A DNA stretch of 64,000 bases from Photobacterium malacitanum (lineage in GTDB: Bacteria; Pseudomonadota; Gammaproteobacteria; Enterobacterales; Vibrionaceae), in assembly GCF_900185615.1 (NCBI RefSeq), contig NZ_FYAK01000002.1:744001-808000 (forward strand), given 5' to 3'. This document shows, one piece after another, positions 25,777 through 35,098 of the stretch. A model generated the notes under the pieces. It made no database searches. It saw only the letters and a program-made list of their open reading frames with translations, and was not told the DNA's origin. Position 1 is the first letter of the stretch. Every line of letters begins with the position of its first letter. The translations under genes and the position numbers were made by a program.

Positions 25777-27297
25777 TTAATGAGAATTTACTGTCGCTGC
25801 TGGCGCTTTTTTCTTAAACCGATACAAAGCTAATAAAGGTAACAACGCAACATAAGAAAACATTAAAAAACCAAATGTATATACAAAAGCCAATAATGTC
25901 GATTGTTGATGTAATAATGCACTGACTTGAGCAATAAAGTTAGGATCAGTAACTGTCGTGTGATGCTGCATTGCCTGTTGCTGTAATATTGGATTGGTCG
26001 CGCTTATATCAGCCCCTAATGCATGCCATTCACGCTGCTGAGTTCGGCTAAAGTAAGTATTTACAATTGAGATACCAAATGAACTACCAATGGTTCGGCA
26101 AAGGTTATACATCACGGCTCCACCAACTGCATATTTGGCCTCTAAGGTTCGATATGCCATTTGACTTAATGGTGCAAACACTAACCCCATTCCCATGCCT
26201 TGAATGATTGATGGTATGAGCACCCAATATAGATTGATCTCCATTGAATACTGCATCATCAGATAAGTACCAAAGATACTAAATCCAAGTCCAACCGCCA
26301 CCAGCATTCTTGGATCTAAACGATCCATATATTGTGCCATCACCAGCAATACAATCGCAGAAGTTAATCCACGCGGCGCCATTACAAATCCTGTCATTTC
26401 AACTGGATAATGTAATAATTGCTCTAACATCATCGGCTGTAACTGAGTAATACCAAACAGTCCCATCGAAAAGCCAGCCATGATCAAACATGACACCGCA
26501 AGATTACGGTCTTTTAATAGCCACATTGGAGCAATATCGCCTTTAGTACGCCATGAACGTGCAATAAAGAACACCCAAGCAATGGCACTAATGATCAATG
26601 AAAAGAGAATAAAGTTAGACTCAAACCATCCTTCTTCATTACCTCTATCAAGCACCATTTGTAATAGACCGATACCTATCGTCATTCCAATAACTAATGG
26701 CCAGTCTAATTTAGACTCACCTTTGCCATCAATTTTAACGAACAGATAAACTAATGTAAGGCATAAGGTACCGACAGGTACATTGACATAAAAAATCCAA
26801 CGCCAATCCATATTTTCAGTAATGATACCGCCTACCGTAGGGCCTAAAATAGGACCAAGTAGGATCCCAACACTGAACAATGCCATTGCTTTACCACGCT
26901 CATTAGCGGGATAAATTTGTACCATTGTTGATTGGGCCAATGGAATAACTGACGCACCAAATGCACCTTGCATAATACGAAAAGTTACCATTTCAGCTAG
27001 GCTATCTGCTTGACCACACAAAGCCGAGGTAACAATAAAGCCAACCACTGATACTAATAGTAATCTTCTCACACCAAACTTAAGCGAAAAATAGCTCGCA
27101 AGTGGAATACAAATAGCTTCAGCCATTGAATAAGAAGTAAGTACCCATGTCACCTGCTCAGATGTAACCCCTAATGCCCCCATCATATGTGGTAATGCAA
27201 CGTTGGCTATTGTCATATCCAGCAATACCATGATTGCTGATAGCATAACGGCTAAGGTGATCCATGTACGATTAGCTGGCGTGACTGACTGACTCAT
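25777..27297 (-). CDS. emrB: EmrB-like MFS multidrug efflux transporter (DHA2 family)
   Basis: 506 residues with about 14 transmembrane helices, the number typical of DHA2 drug:proton antiporters. It carries the N-terminal family sequence LDMTIANVALPHMMG and the antiporter motif GPILGPTVGG. With an EmrA-type periplasmic adaptor and a TolC-like outer channel encoded elsewhere it would pump drugs or detergents across both membranes. Its ATG overlaps the adaptor stop as TAATG, so the two are translationally coupled. Confidence 0.9.
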   Translation of the reverse strand: MSQSVTPANRTWITLAVMLSAIMVLLDMTIANVALPHMMGALGVTSEQVTWVLTSYSMAEAICIPLASYFSLKFGVRRLLLVSVVGFIVTSALCGQADSLAEMVTFRIMQGAFGASVIPLAQSTMVQIYPANERGKAMALFSVGILLGPILGPTVGGIITENMDWRWIFYVNVPVGTLCLTLVYLFVKIDGKGESKLDWPLVIGMTIGIGLLQMVLDRGNEEGWFESNFILFSLIISAIAWVFFIARSWRTKGDIAPMWLLKDRNLAVSCLIMAGFSMGLFGITQLQPMMLEQLLHYPVEMTGFVMAPRGLTSAIVLLVMAQYMDRLDPRMLVAVGLGFSIFGTYLMMQYSMEINLYWVLIPSIIQGMGMGLVFAPLSQMAYRTLEAKYAVGGAVMYNLCRTIGSSFGISIVNTYFSRTQQREWHALGADISATNPILQQQAMQHHTTVTDPNFIAQVSALLHQQSTLLAFVYTFGFLMFSYVALLPLLALYRFKKKAPAATVNSH

Positions 27298-28343
27298 TAG
27301 TTGGTCTCTGATTGGGTATCAATAGTGACGTCAGCACTCGCACCAACACGCAGTAAGGGCTTATTTTTCAAATCAGTAAATTTGATACGAACAGGAAAAC
27401 GTTGAGGAACTTTAACCCAGTTACCCGTCGCATTTTCAGGTGGTAATAATGAGAAAGATGAACCACTCGCAGGAGACAATGCCTCAACCTGACCTTGATA
27501 AGTCACATCAGGGTACATATCTAATGCAACGGTTGCTGTCATACCGACTTTCAATAAACCGATATCTTTCTCTTTATAGTTTGCTTGTAACCATGCCGTG
27601 TTATCTTCAATTAATGGCATCATTGCAAGACCAGGAGACACAACACTGCCAGGGCGCACACTCACTTTACCTAATTTACCGTCATACGGCGCATAAATAT
27701 TCGTGTACGATAAGTTTAACGTTGCTTGACTTAATGCCGCTGCTGCTTGTTTTACTTGTGGTGCTTCATTGCCTTTAGCCCCTTGTTGATTAATCAGCTG
27801 TGACATTTTTGCGCGTGCTGCTTCAAGCGTGGTTTGAGCGCTGGCTAACTTCGCTTTTACATCATCGCCTTGTTGTAATGGCAGCAATTTACGATTCACT
27901 AAATCCATAACACGGTGATATGTTTTTTGAACATCAACAAGGTTAGCATCTGCTGCGCGGACATTTGCGCTCGCCGCTAAAATTGCATCATCGGTGGCTT
28001 TATTTTGTTGAGTAGCAACTTCATACGCTGCTTTAGCTTGTTCTAACTGAATTTCATAAGGTGCAGGATCAATCTTAACTAACAAATCGCCCTCAGCGAC
28101 ATGTTGATAGTTTTCAACATTAACACTAAGTACCTTGCCACTTATTTGTGGAGCAACATAAAGAATATTGGCATGGATATACGCATCATCCGTACTTGGA
28201 TATAGTTTTTGATGACGAGTATAAAAATATCCAGCAGTACCTAAAACCGCAGCAATAACAATAAAAATTATAATATTGCGAAATTTATTTGATTTAGTCG
28301 CTGAGTTAGGTTGTTCAATTGGAGCCGTATCTGTCGTTGCCAT
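27297..28343 (-). CDS. emrA: EmrA-like HlyD-family periplasmic adaptor
   Basis: 348 residues: short cytoplasmic N-terminus, one transmembrane helix (IIIFIVIAAVLGTAGYFY), a biotinyl-lipoyl-like half-domain (YVAPQISGKVLSVNV), a long alpha hairpin (about 90-200), then lipoyl and beta-barrel parts (YAPYDGKLGKVSVRPG, GMTATVALDMYPD). This is the adaptor that links the MFS pump to the outer-membrane channel. It is first in the two-gene operon. Two 12-bp palindromes lie just upstream. Confidence 0.9.
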   Translation of the reverse strand: MATTDTAPIEQPNSATKSNKFRNIIIFIVIAAVLGTAGYFYTRHQKLYPSTDDAYIHANILYVAPQISGKVLSVNVENYQHVAEGDLLVKIDPAPYEIQLEQAKAAYEVATQQNKATDDAILAASANVRAADANLVDVQKTYHRVMDLVNRKLLPLQQGDDVKAKLASAQTTLEAARAKMSQLINQQGAKGNEAPQVKQAAAALSQATLNLSYTNIYAPYDGKLGKVSVRPGSVVSPGLAMMPLIEDNTAWLQANYKEKDIGLLKVGMTATVALDMYPDVTYQGQVEALSPASGSSFSLLPPENATGNWVKVPQRFPVRIKFTDLKNKPLLRVGASADVTIDTQSETN

Positions 28344-28842
28344 GAATTTATCCTATTTAGCTAACATTTAGCTAAATTTGAGTCTAGATGATAGAAATTA
28401 TTAAGCCAAAAAAAGTTCGTCTAGTTATAACTAATACATATTAATAACCATGCAACTGTATTGTTATTAATATCATCACAATAATTAACGTATTGAAATA
28501 ATAGGCTTGTGAACGCTGGCTTTCAAGTCAGAGTCTAGAGACGGGAGGATATTAAAAGTTCAAGTAAGAGGTCATTTTAAAGCATTGCCCCAATGAATTA
28601 GAGTAAATGCATTAATTTGACCATTTTCCCTTCCTAAATAGCAAAAATAGATGAAGGTTTAGTGGTTTTATAATTGTCGTTTAATTATAAAAACTTAAAA
28701 TTCATTTTTATTAGCATTACTTAACTGAATACATTATGTACCAATATGATATCAATACTCCTTTTCATTCTCATAGGAGATGACAGTACTCCCCGCTATT
28801 TAATGACAATAACAGGGAGTATGGCGCGATCAATGATAAATA
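28344..28842. other. Region between efflux operon and dehydrogenase gene
   Basis: No gene seen in about 500 bp. The right part holds an imperfect hairpin (ACTCCCCGC near 28789 with GGGAGT near 28816) that may end the dehydrogenase transcript but lacks a clear T run. Confidence 0.35.
28354..28433. promoter_or_regulatory. Candidate operators of the emrAB operon
   Basis: ATTTAGCTAAAT (28366-28377) is a perfect 12-bp palindrome, with a near copy TATTTAGCTAAC abutting it (28354-28365). A second perfect palindrome TAGTTATAACTA lies at 28422-28433. All are 10-90 bp before the emrA start, where a MarR/TetR-type repressor would act. No such regulator gene is adjacent. Confidence 0.4.
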
Positions 28843-31671
28843 CTAATGACTCACTTTATCGACCAAATATAAAATTGAACGATATTCAATCCCACTATGT
28901 TCAGATAAGCCTATCTCACAAGTTCGACTATTTGAATAACCTTCATGACACCCTTGAGGCACTTGGGCTTTTAATGGTGCTAACGCGCTCGCATTAAGTT
29001 CTGGTTTGGTAAAACCTTTATCACCAGCAAAACCGCAACAAGTAATATCATCAGGAATAATTACCTCTGTTGCACATGCTCTAGTAACTTGCTCAATAAC
29101 AGCCGCTAACCCTTGTCGACGTGAGGTACAAGTAATATGCAACATTACAGGTGCTTGCTGCGGCGTGATCGTTAATCGCGGCAATACAAAATCAGCCACA
29201 AATTTAAACGGCTCATAAATAGTAAGATCATTACGTAAAAATTGCTTACCTGTACTAGCACATGGGCTGGTATCCATTAGCACTGGGTATTGCCCTTGGT
29301 GTGATGCTTGCCACAATGCTTGCTCAAGTTGTTGGGCTTTAAGCTGTGCGGTTTCTGGAAAGCCTTTACTGATATATGGCATTCCGCAACATTGATTATT
29401 GAGATTATCTGGCAATATAACTTCATAGCCTGCTTTTTCTAATAAAGAAATTGTGACTTCCGTTAACGAACGTTTATCAAGCGCGTTAACCTCAACCCCC
29501 ATATTTCTAGCCGCACAACTAGGAAAATACACCACCCGCTCTTTAGTAATGCCATGAATAACAGGCGTAGTGATTTTAGCCGCGGGTAACGGCATATGAG
29601 GCGTCCATTGCGGTATTTTATGGCCTGATAATTGATAGGCTTTTTGGGTCAACTTGCGCATGCGATTAGTACCCAAGACAGTATGCATTTTAGTTGCGAT
29701 TGCTAAGCCTGCTTTTGCAGAAGTACTCACAACACCAAAATGCTCTCCTGTCCATGCGGCGATTTTCTTGGCCGCGTCGGTGTGATTTTGGCGTAACTTA
29801 CGTACCAAGTCACCAGTATTAATCCCCACCGGGCAGCGTTCTGCACACAACCCGGTTGCAGCACAAGTATCTAAGCCATAATAACGATAGGTTTTTTCCA
29901 TCGCCGCCAACCGTTGAGGATCTTCATTACTACGGCGTAAACGTGATATTTCGCGAAATACAGTATTACGCTGGCGTGGAGTTAATGATAAATTCCGTGA
30001 TGGGCACACTGGCTCACAAAAACCACATTCAACACATTTATCAATAAGCTCATCAGCCACCGGCATCGCTTTTAAATTTTTAATATGTGATTGTTTATCA
30101 GCATTAATGATCACTCCTGGATTTAATACACCATGAGGATCAAAAACACCTTTAATCGCGAGCATTAATTGATAACCGGCATAGCCCCATTCAAGTTCAA
30201 TAAATGGCGCCATATTACGCCCAGTGCCATGTTCAGCCTTTAATGACCCTTGATACTCAACTGCAACAAGCTCAGCAACAGCATCCATAAAGGCGCTATA
30301 GCGTTCAATCTCAGCTTGAGTGTCAAATGATTGTGTAAATACAAAATGTAAATTACCCGCTAACGCATGACCAAAAATAATTGCTTCATGATAATCAAAC
30401 TGAACAAACAGTTGTTGTAAATCACGTACAGCGGGCGCTAACTGCGCAATAGGGAAAGCAACATCTTCAATAATAACTGTTGTTCCACTTTCACGAACGG
30501 CACCAACGGCGGGAAATAACTCTTTACGGATGCCCCACAATTGTTCACAGGTGGTTGCATCACGACTAAAATCAACTTGCTCAATCGGAGAAAATGCATT
30601 GATAATCTGTTGCATTCCTTCTGCCTGAAGAAGTAAATCTTGTTCATTCTCAGCATGCAGCTCAATTAATAATGCGGCCGCTTCTGTATTACCATCAGCG
30701 CCTAATTGAGCAATAAAGGCGGGCATTCCGGGCTTTTCTGCTACTGAGGCTAATGAACGGTTATCCATTAACTCGACAGCTGCGACTCGAGTTTTACTTA
30801 ATTGACTCACCGCTAAACATGTTTGTTCAATATCAGTAAACACAAACAATCCCGATGCCTTAAATGCATGGTTAACGACAGTGTTATAAGTCACATCTGC
30901 AATAAAACCTAACGTGCCCTCTGAGCCAATAAATAAATGTTGTAATACATCAATCGGATCATCAAAATCTACCAGCGCATTTAGGCTATAACCTGTGGTA
31001 TTTTTTAAGCGGTATTTATGACGAATTTTATCTGTAAGTGCACTATTCGCCTGACATTCATGGACTAATAACATCAGTTCATCGATCATACCGGCATGCG
31101 TTTTTTTAAATGCTGTAATACTATTGAGATCTAAGGTGTTTAATAGCGTTCCATCAGCAAGTACCACCGTCATTCCTGCAATAGTACGGTAGCTATTTTG
31201 CGAAGTGCCGCAACACATACCTGAGGCATTATTTGCCACAATACCACCGATTTTACAGCTATTAATAGAACCTGGATCGGGACCAATTTTTCGCCCAAAC
31301 GGCGCTAATATTGTATTCGCTTCCGCACCAATGATGCCGGGTTGCAACCATATCTGAGCGCCATCATTGAGTACTTTATAATCTCGCCAACGCCGCGTTA
31401 ATGTTATTAACACCGAATCTGACTGTGCTTGGCCTGATAGGCTCGTTCCCGCGGCACGAAACGTCATTGGAATTTGACGTTCATAACACGCTTTAATCGC
31501 AAAAATAACTTCATCAAGTGTATCAAGCTGTAAAACTAATTGTGGTAACAAACGATAAAAACTCGCATCAGTACCATAAGCTAACATCAGTGTAGGATCG
31601 GTAATGATCCTTTTTTCGTCTATCTGAAGCCGTAATTGCTCGATTAAATTTGCATAAGCTGGTTGCATCAT
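28843..31671 (-). CDS. FAD- and Fe-S-dependent D-2-hydroxyacid dehydrogenase (Dld-II/YdiJ-like)
   Basis: 942 residues joining three modules. The N-terminal FAD-binding oxidase domain (about 35-270, IGGIVANNASGMCCG) is followed by a GlcD-type C-terminal domain (to about 530). Next is a ferredoxin module with two cysteine sets, C546-x2-C549-x2-C552-x3-C556 and C603...C609-x3-C613. Last come two CCG-type domains (NNQCCGMPY and DITCCGFAGDKGF). The layout and length match the D-lactate dehydrogenase Dld-II of Shewanella and the related YdiJ, which oxidise D-lactate or D-2-hydroxyglutarate and feed electrons to quinones. Which acid is used here is not certain. Confidence 0.85.
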   Translation of the reverse strand: MMQPAYANLIEQLRLQIDEKRIITDPTLMLAYGTDASFYRLLPQLVLQLDTLDEVIFAIKACYERQIPMTFRAAGTSLSGQAQSDSVLITLTRRWRDYKVLNDGAQIWLQPGIIGAEANTILAPFGRKIGPDPGSINSCKIGGIVANNASGMCCGTSQNSYRTIAGMTVVLADGTLLNTLDLNSITAFKKTHAGMIDELMLLVHECQANSALTDKIRHKYRLKNTTGYSLNALVDFDDPIDVLQHLFIGSEGTLGFIADVTYNTVVNHAFKASGLFVFTDIEQTCLAVSQLSKTRVAAVELMDNRSLASVAEKPGMPAFIAQLGADGNTEAAALLIELHAENEQDLLLQAEGMQQIINAFSPIEQVDFSRDATTCEQLWGIRKELFPAVGAVRESGTTVIIEDVAFPIAQLAPAVRDLQQLFVQFDYHEAIIFGHALAGNLHFVFTQSFDTQAEIERYSAFMDAVAELVAVEYQGSLKAEHGTGRNMAPFIELEWGYAGYQLMLAIKGVFDPHGVLNPGVIINADKQSHIKNLKAMPVADELIDKCVECGFCEPVCPSRNLSLTPRQRNTVFREISRLRRSNEDPQRLAAMEKTYRYYGLDTCAATGLCAERCPVGINTGDLVRKLRQNHTDAAKKIAAWTGEHFGVVSTSAKAGLAIATKMHTVLGTNRMRKLTQKAYQLSGHKIPQWTPHMPLPAAKITTPVIHGITKERVVYFPSCAARNMGVEVNALDKRSLTEVTISLLEKAGYEVILPDNLNNQCCGMPYISKGFPETAQLKAQQLEQALWQASHQGQYPVLMDTSPCASTGKQFLRNDLTIYEPFKFVADFVLPRLTITPQQAPVMLHITCTSRRQGLAAVIEQVTRACATEVIIPDDITCCGFAGDKGFTKPELNASALAPLKAQVPQGCHEGYSNSRTCEIGLSEHSGIEYRSILYLVDKVSH

Positions 31672-31823
31672 TGCCCCACATTACCATTATTGGTATTAAG
31701 CATAATCTTTACGCTCATTATTTCACTTCGGAATGAGTGATTCTACTGTTATAAAGGGCAAGATAACGGTTACTAATTCACACTTTTACTATGATGATGA
31801 TTAAAATCAAATAATCAGGCTAA

Positions 31824-32306
31824 TTACTCAATATTAATCACATCAAACCACACAACATTGCCGCCAATATGGATATCTACCTCTTCATCAATTTCTCGAC
31901 CAAGCAGTGCTTCGCCAAAAGGAGAGCCTGGCGTCACAGTTATTACTTCTTCATTATCAATCAGAAATTTTAACCCTCCTGCCGCAGGTCCTAAAAACAC
32001 CTTCTTGGCATGTCCTTGTTGATCTTCTAAAGACACTAAATGGCCAACAACAATGGTTGTTTGTTGAATCGGCATTGTGGCAAATAAATGCTGATAAGCA
32101 CTAATATCAGCCTTACATTCAGCCACTCGCTGAGCTTGACCATGAGCAAGATACGATGCTTCTAATGCAAAAGTATCATATTTATTTTCCGCCACATTCT
32201 CATCATCTGTTGCGGTATTATAAGCACGCATTGCAGCTTCAGTTGCTATTTGTAATGTCTGCTCTAACTGTGTCTCAATACACTCAAGTAACTGTTGCTT
32301 GTTCAT
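31824..32306 (-). CDS. GreA/GreB-family transcription elongation factor-like protein
   Basis: 160 residues: an N-terminal helical part (about 1-75, shorter and less typical than the GreA coiled coil), then a C-terminal FKBP-like GreA/B domain (GHLVSLEDQQGHAKKVFLGP and VTPGSPFGEALLGREIDEEV). GreA/B rescue backtracked RNA polymerase by stimulating RNA cleavage. This variant is neither GreA, GreB nor Rnk by length, and its tip acidic residues may differ. It is a lone gene divergent from the LRR-like gene. Confidence 0.75.
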   Translation of the reverse strand: MNKQQLLECIETQLEQTLQIATEAAMRAYNTATDDENVAENKYDTFALEASYLAHGQAQRVAECKADISAYQHLFATMPIQQTTIVVGHLVSLEDQQGHAKKVFLGPAAGGLKFLIDNEEVITVTPGSPFGEALLGREIDEEVDIHIGGNVVWFDVINIE

Positions 32307-32447
32307 TTATGATCAACCTATTAGCCAAATGGGCGCTGATTATACATTGAATATAAATACAAACAGTATCGTTCTCGAACTTTAAACATCATCACGCCTA
32401 AAGTAATAAGCCTATCGCCCGATATAAACACTTATTCATGATTTAAA

Positions 32448-33008
32448 ATGGCTCTGACTTTCAATATGTCTCGTTATAAATGGCTGTTATGCCTAATCGG
32501 AGTGTTAATTACCACTCAACCAGCATTAGCGTTAACGCCGACTCATTTACTTAATTATCAAGATAGTTATGGTAACCTTTCGCTAAAACACAGTGGTAAC
32601 ATACGCTTACCAGATCCTCTCATTGTAGATGGGGATCTTAACCTTGAAAGTAGCCAAATTAAATATTTGCCATTAAGCCTAACCGTTAAAGGTAATCTGA
32701 ATTTAGCCTATAGTCATATTGAGTATTTACCATTAGCGCTTAAAGTAGACGGCTATATCAACCTTGCTTACTCTAAAATTAAAGAGCTTAATTTTGGTTT
32801 ACAAGTCTATGGCGATCTTAGCGTTGCCCACACTCAACTAAAAAAATTACCCGACAACTTATATGTTAAAGGTGACTTATTTATCCAAAATAGTCAGCTT
32901 CAAACACTGCCAAATAAACTGGTTGTCGACGGTAATATTTATATTGGTAATATTCCCCTCACAGCGATCCCAACCGATTTGGTTATTGGTGGTAATATCT
33001 ATAAATAA
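32448..33008 (+). CDS. Secreted protein with 20-residue leucine-rich-like repeats
   Basis: 186 residues, with a second possible start at 32466 (MSRYKW). A signal peptide (LLCLIGVLITTQPALA) precedes about seven tandem 20-residue repeats with consensus LP-x2-L-x-V-x-G-x-L-x-L-x2-S-x-I-x2. This resembles the short bacterial LPX-type leucine-rich repeats of IpaH/YopM but lacks their effector domains. The repeats begin near residue 40 and run to the end, so nearly the whole mature protein is a solenoid. A periplasmic or surface binding role is inferred; the ligand is unknown. Confidence 0.7.
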   Translation: MALTFNMSRYKWLLCLIGVLITTQPALALTPTHLLNYQDSYGNLSLKHSGNIRLPDPLIVDGDLNLESSQIKYLPLSLTVKGNLNLAYSHIEYLPLALKVDGYINLAYSKIKELNFGLQVYGDLSVAHTQLKKLPDNLYVKGDLFIQNSQLQTLPNKLVVDGNIYIGNIPLTAIPTDLVIGGNIYK

Positions 33009-33268
33009 TTAATAATAGTGCATTAAGTAACATTAATAACTAAAGCACAATACGGTCGCAATCGTTTGCTTTTTTAATTGGAAATTTAAAATAAGTTTAA
33101 ATCATAAAAAAGAAGTATAAGTTAGCCAGAAAATTTACAATATGAATGTTTATTTCTGGCTACTTTGCGGTTGATGTTTGTTATGAACAATTTTCAACAA
33201 ACATTTAATTAGAGGATAATTAAATGTATTCATTACTCTATCATCGATAAAGAAATGTTTTTCAAACC
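33009..33268. repeat. Cluster of three hairpins downstream of a 22-codon ORF
   Basis: Three inverted repeats are visible: TAGCCAGAAA (33123-33132) / TTTCTGGCTA (33153-33162); TGTTTGTT (33175-33182) / AACAAACA (33196-33203); and ACATTTAATTA (33201-33211) / TAATTAAATGT (33217-33227). They could be terminators or a structured 3' region of the small minus-strand gene. Confidence 0.45.
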
Positions 33269-33337
33269 TTAAGCTTTAACAGTTTTAGTTGTTTGATTTT
33301 TATGGTAAAACCACTGTCTACGACTGCGTGTTTTCAT
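33269..33337 (-). CDS. Very small basic protein (22 residues), putative
   Basis: ATG at 33337 preceded by GAGAGGT at ideal spacing. The product, MKTRSRRQWFYHKN plus eight more residues, is strongly basic with an aromatic centre. It is too short to assign. It could be a ribosome- or RNA-associated microprotein or a leader peptide. The strong ribosome site in a stretch of about 1 kb otherwise empty is the main argument for it. Confidence 0.45.
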   Translation of the reverse strand: MKTRSRRQWFYHKNQTTKTVKA

Positions 33338-33984
33338 TATAAACCTCTCATTTATTTCCCAATGAGCAAGGTTGATATCACTATATATTAATACCGTTCT
33401 TACTCGACTATTCGTGTTCTAGTTAATCAATTGTATATGACATTACAATGACATATAAATTGAATTATGATGAACAAATTTTTTATATCTATTTATTTAT
33501 GACAACAACTTCTATAAATAAGTTTCATTGTGAATAAATATAATGATTGATATGTTTCGTGGAGGGTAATTAAGAAAAGAATGTAAAAAAAGACTTTCTA
33601 ATTTTTGGAACTAACTTCACCTAACGATTTATATCAACATAGTTAATATAAATCTGTTTTTGCTATTTGACAACTACTGTAAGTCTTTTTTTTGATGATA
33701 TAAGTATTTATTTTTTTATTATTGCGATTAGCTAAACCTAACATGTTGCTGTATAAGAAAAAACAGCAACTAATTGAGTGAGATGTCAGAATCCTTATTC
33801 TAATCAATTATCGCTTTTGCACTAGCAAAGACAACCGCTCACATCCATCTAAATAAGTAAGCGTGACTGCACAGATTTCACTATTTCACCATACTAGTCA
33901 TCAAATCATTGATCGTAGCCCTATAAATTAATCCTAATTTATTGGTTAATAGCTAAATCTAGCTATGTTTGTGAGTATATTATT
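33338..33984. other. AT-rich intergenic region
   Basis: About 650 bases with no gene I can support. The only notable pattern is a distant inverted pair AAAAAAAGACT (near 33585) and AGTCTTTTTTT (near 33680). Confidence 0.3.
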
Positions 33985-34524
33985 ATGAATAAAATGCAAC
34001 CACTGTTAACAACAGAACGCTTAATTCTGCGCCCATTAGAACTATCAGATGCTACCAAGATACAGCGACTTGCTGGTAACGTTGATATTGCTAACGGCAC
34101 CATCAGTGTTCCACACCCTTATTCTGATGGTATGGCTGGTAAGTGGATAGGTAAACATTTAGCTGGATGGTATAGCAAACAATCGGCTATTTTCGCTATT
34201 ACTCTAAAAAGTAACCATCAACTTATCGGCTGTGCAGGATTAGAAAATATCAATCAAAAAAGTGCCCAGTTGGGCTATTGGATTGGAGTGCCATTTTGGG
34301 GCAAGGGTTACTGTACAGAGGCAGTAGAACGGATTAAAGACTACGGCTTCAATAAACTCAATTTAGAACACCTGTACGGCCGACACTTAAAGACGGTTTC
34401 AGGCCCTGAAAATGTGATGCTAAAAATAGGCATGAAAAATGTTACTGCGCTAACGATTCCAAGTCATCATTTATCACAAGATGACATTGCAATTTATGAA
34501 TTACTCAAGCAAACAGCTTCATAG
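33985..34524 (+). CDS. GNAT-family N-acetyltransferase (RimJ/RimL type)
   Basis: 179 residues starting LLTTERLILRPLELSDA, the standard opening of RimJ/RimL-type GNATs. The acetyl-CoA region is GYWIGVPFWGKGYCTEAVE, with a Gly-rich pyrophosphate loop. Such enzymes acetylate amino groups of proteins, amino acids or antibiotics; the acceptor here is unknown. The segment after the core (HLKTVSGPENVMLKIGM) is normal for the group. Lone gene. Confidence 0.85.
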   Translation: MNKMQPLLTTERLILRPLELSDATKIQRLAGNVDIANGTISVPHPYSDGMAGKWIGKHLAGWYSKQSAIFAITLKSNHQLIGCAGLENINQKSAQLGYWIGVPFWGKGYCTEAVERIKDYGFNKLNLEHLYGRHLKTVSGPENVMLKIGMKNVTALTIPSHHLSQDDIAIYELLKQTAS

Positions 34525-34650
34525 TTGTTTTGGTAACCTGTAAAACACGGTTGATCTTTATCAATCTCATCGAAGACGCAAAGTAGCATTTATCACTATT
34601 AACCGTTAGCATGACACCTTTGTTAGACCAATAGTTAATAGGTAATTATA

Positions 34651-34956
34651 GTGAAATCGCCATGTGTCGCTAAATGTAAAAATAATGCAGGAATTTGCAG
34701 TGGCTGCTTACGAACCATGACAGAGATCAGCCACTGGATAGCCTACCCAGAACAGCAACAGCTGGCGATCATGGCTGACATTAAAGCCATTAAGGCAACT
34801 CACCAGTGCCCACAATGTCAGCAACCAGCACAATGTGATATTAAGGCGGGCAAAGCCACATGCTGGTGTTTTGATATTGAACCACGCCAGACATTATCAA
34901 ACTCTGTATCTGCTTGCCTATGTCGACACTGCTTGTCATCACAACCAATATTATAA
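34651..34956 (+). CDS. DUF1289 plus cysteine-rich CWC two-domain protein
   Basis: 101 residues with a GTG start at 34651 after AGGT. The N-terminal DUF1289 motif is SPCVAKCKNNAGICSGCLRT with EISHW. The C-terminal half has a CWC-type cysteine cluster (CPQCQQPAQC, then CWC near residue 71). Fourteen cysteines in about 100 residues indicate metal binding, probably zinc or iron. The function of both families is unknown. Expressed from its own start between the GNAT and membrane protein genes. Confidence 0.8.
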   Translation: MKSPCVAKCKNNAGICSGCLRTMTEISHWIAYPEQQQLAIMADIKAIKATHQCPQCQQPAQCDIKAGKATCWCFDIEPRQTLSNSVSACLCRHCLSSQPIL

Positions 34957-35098
34957 TATTGCACTATTAGCCTGCTGTTACTAATGTTATTCATGCCGCA
35001 AATAATATGACGATCAGTTACAATTATCAGTTCTACTTTTAACGATACCAATAAGATGACATAACGCGTACATGCGAACAATGTTATCTGGAATTCAC

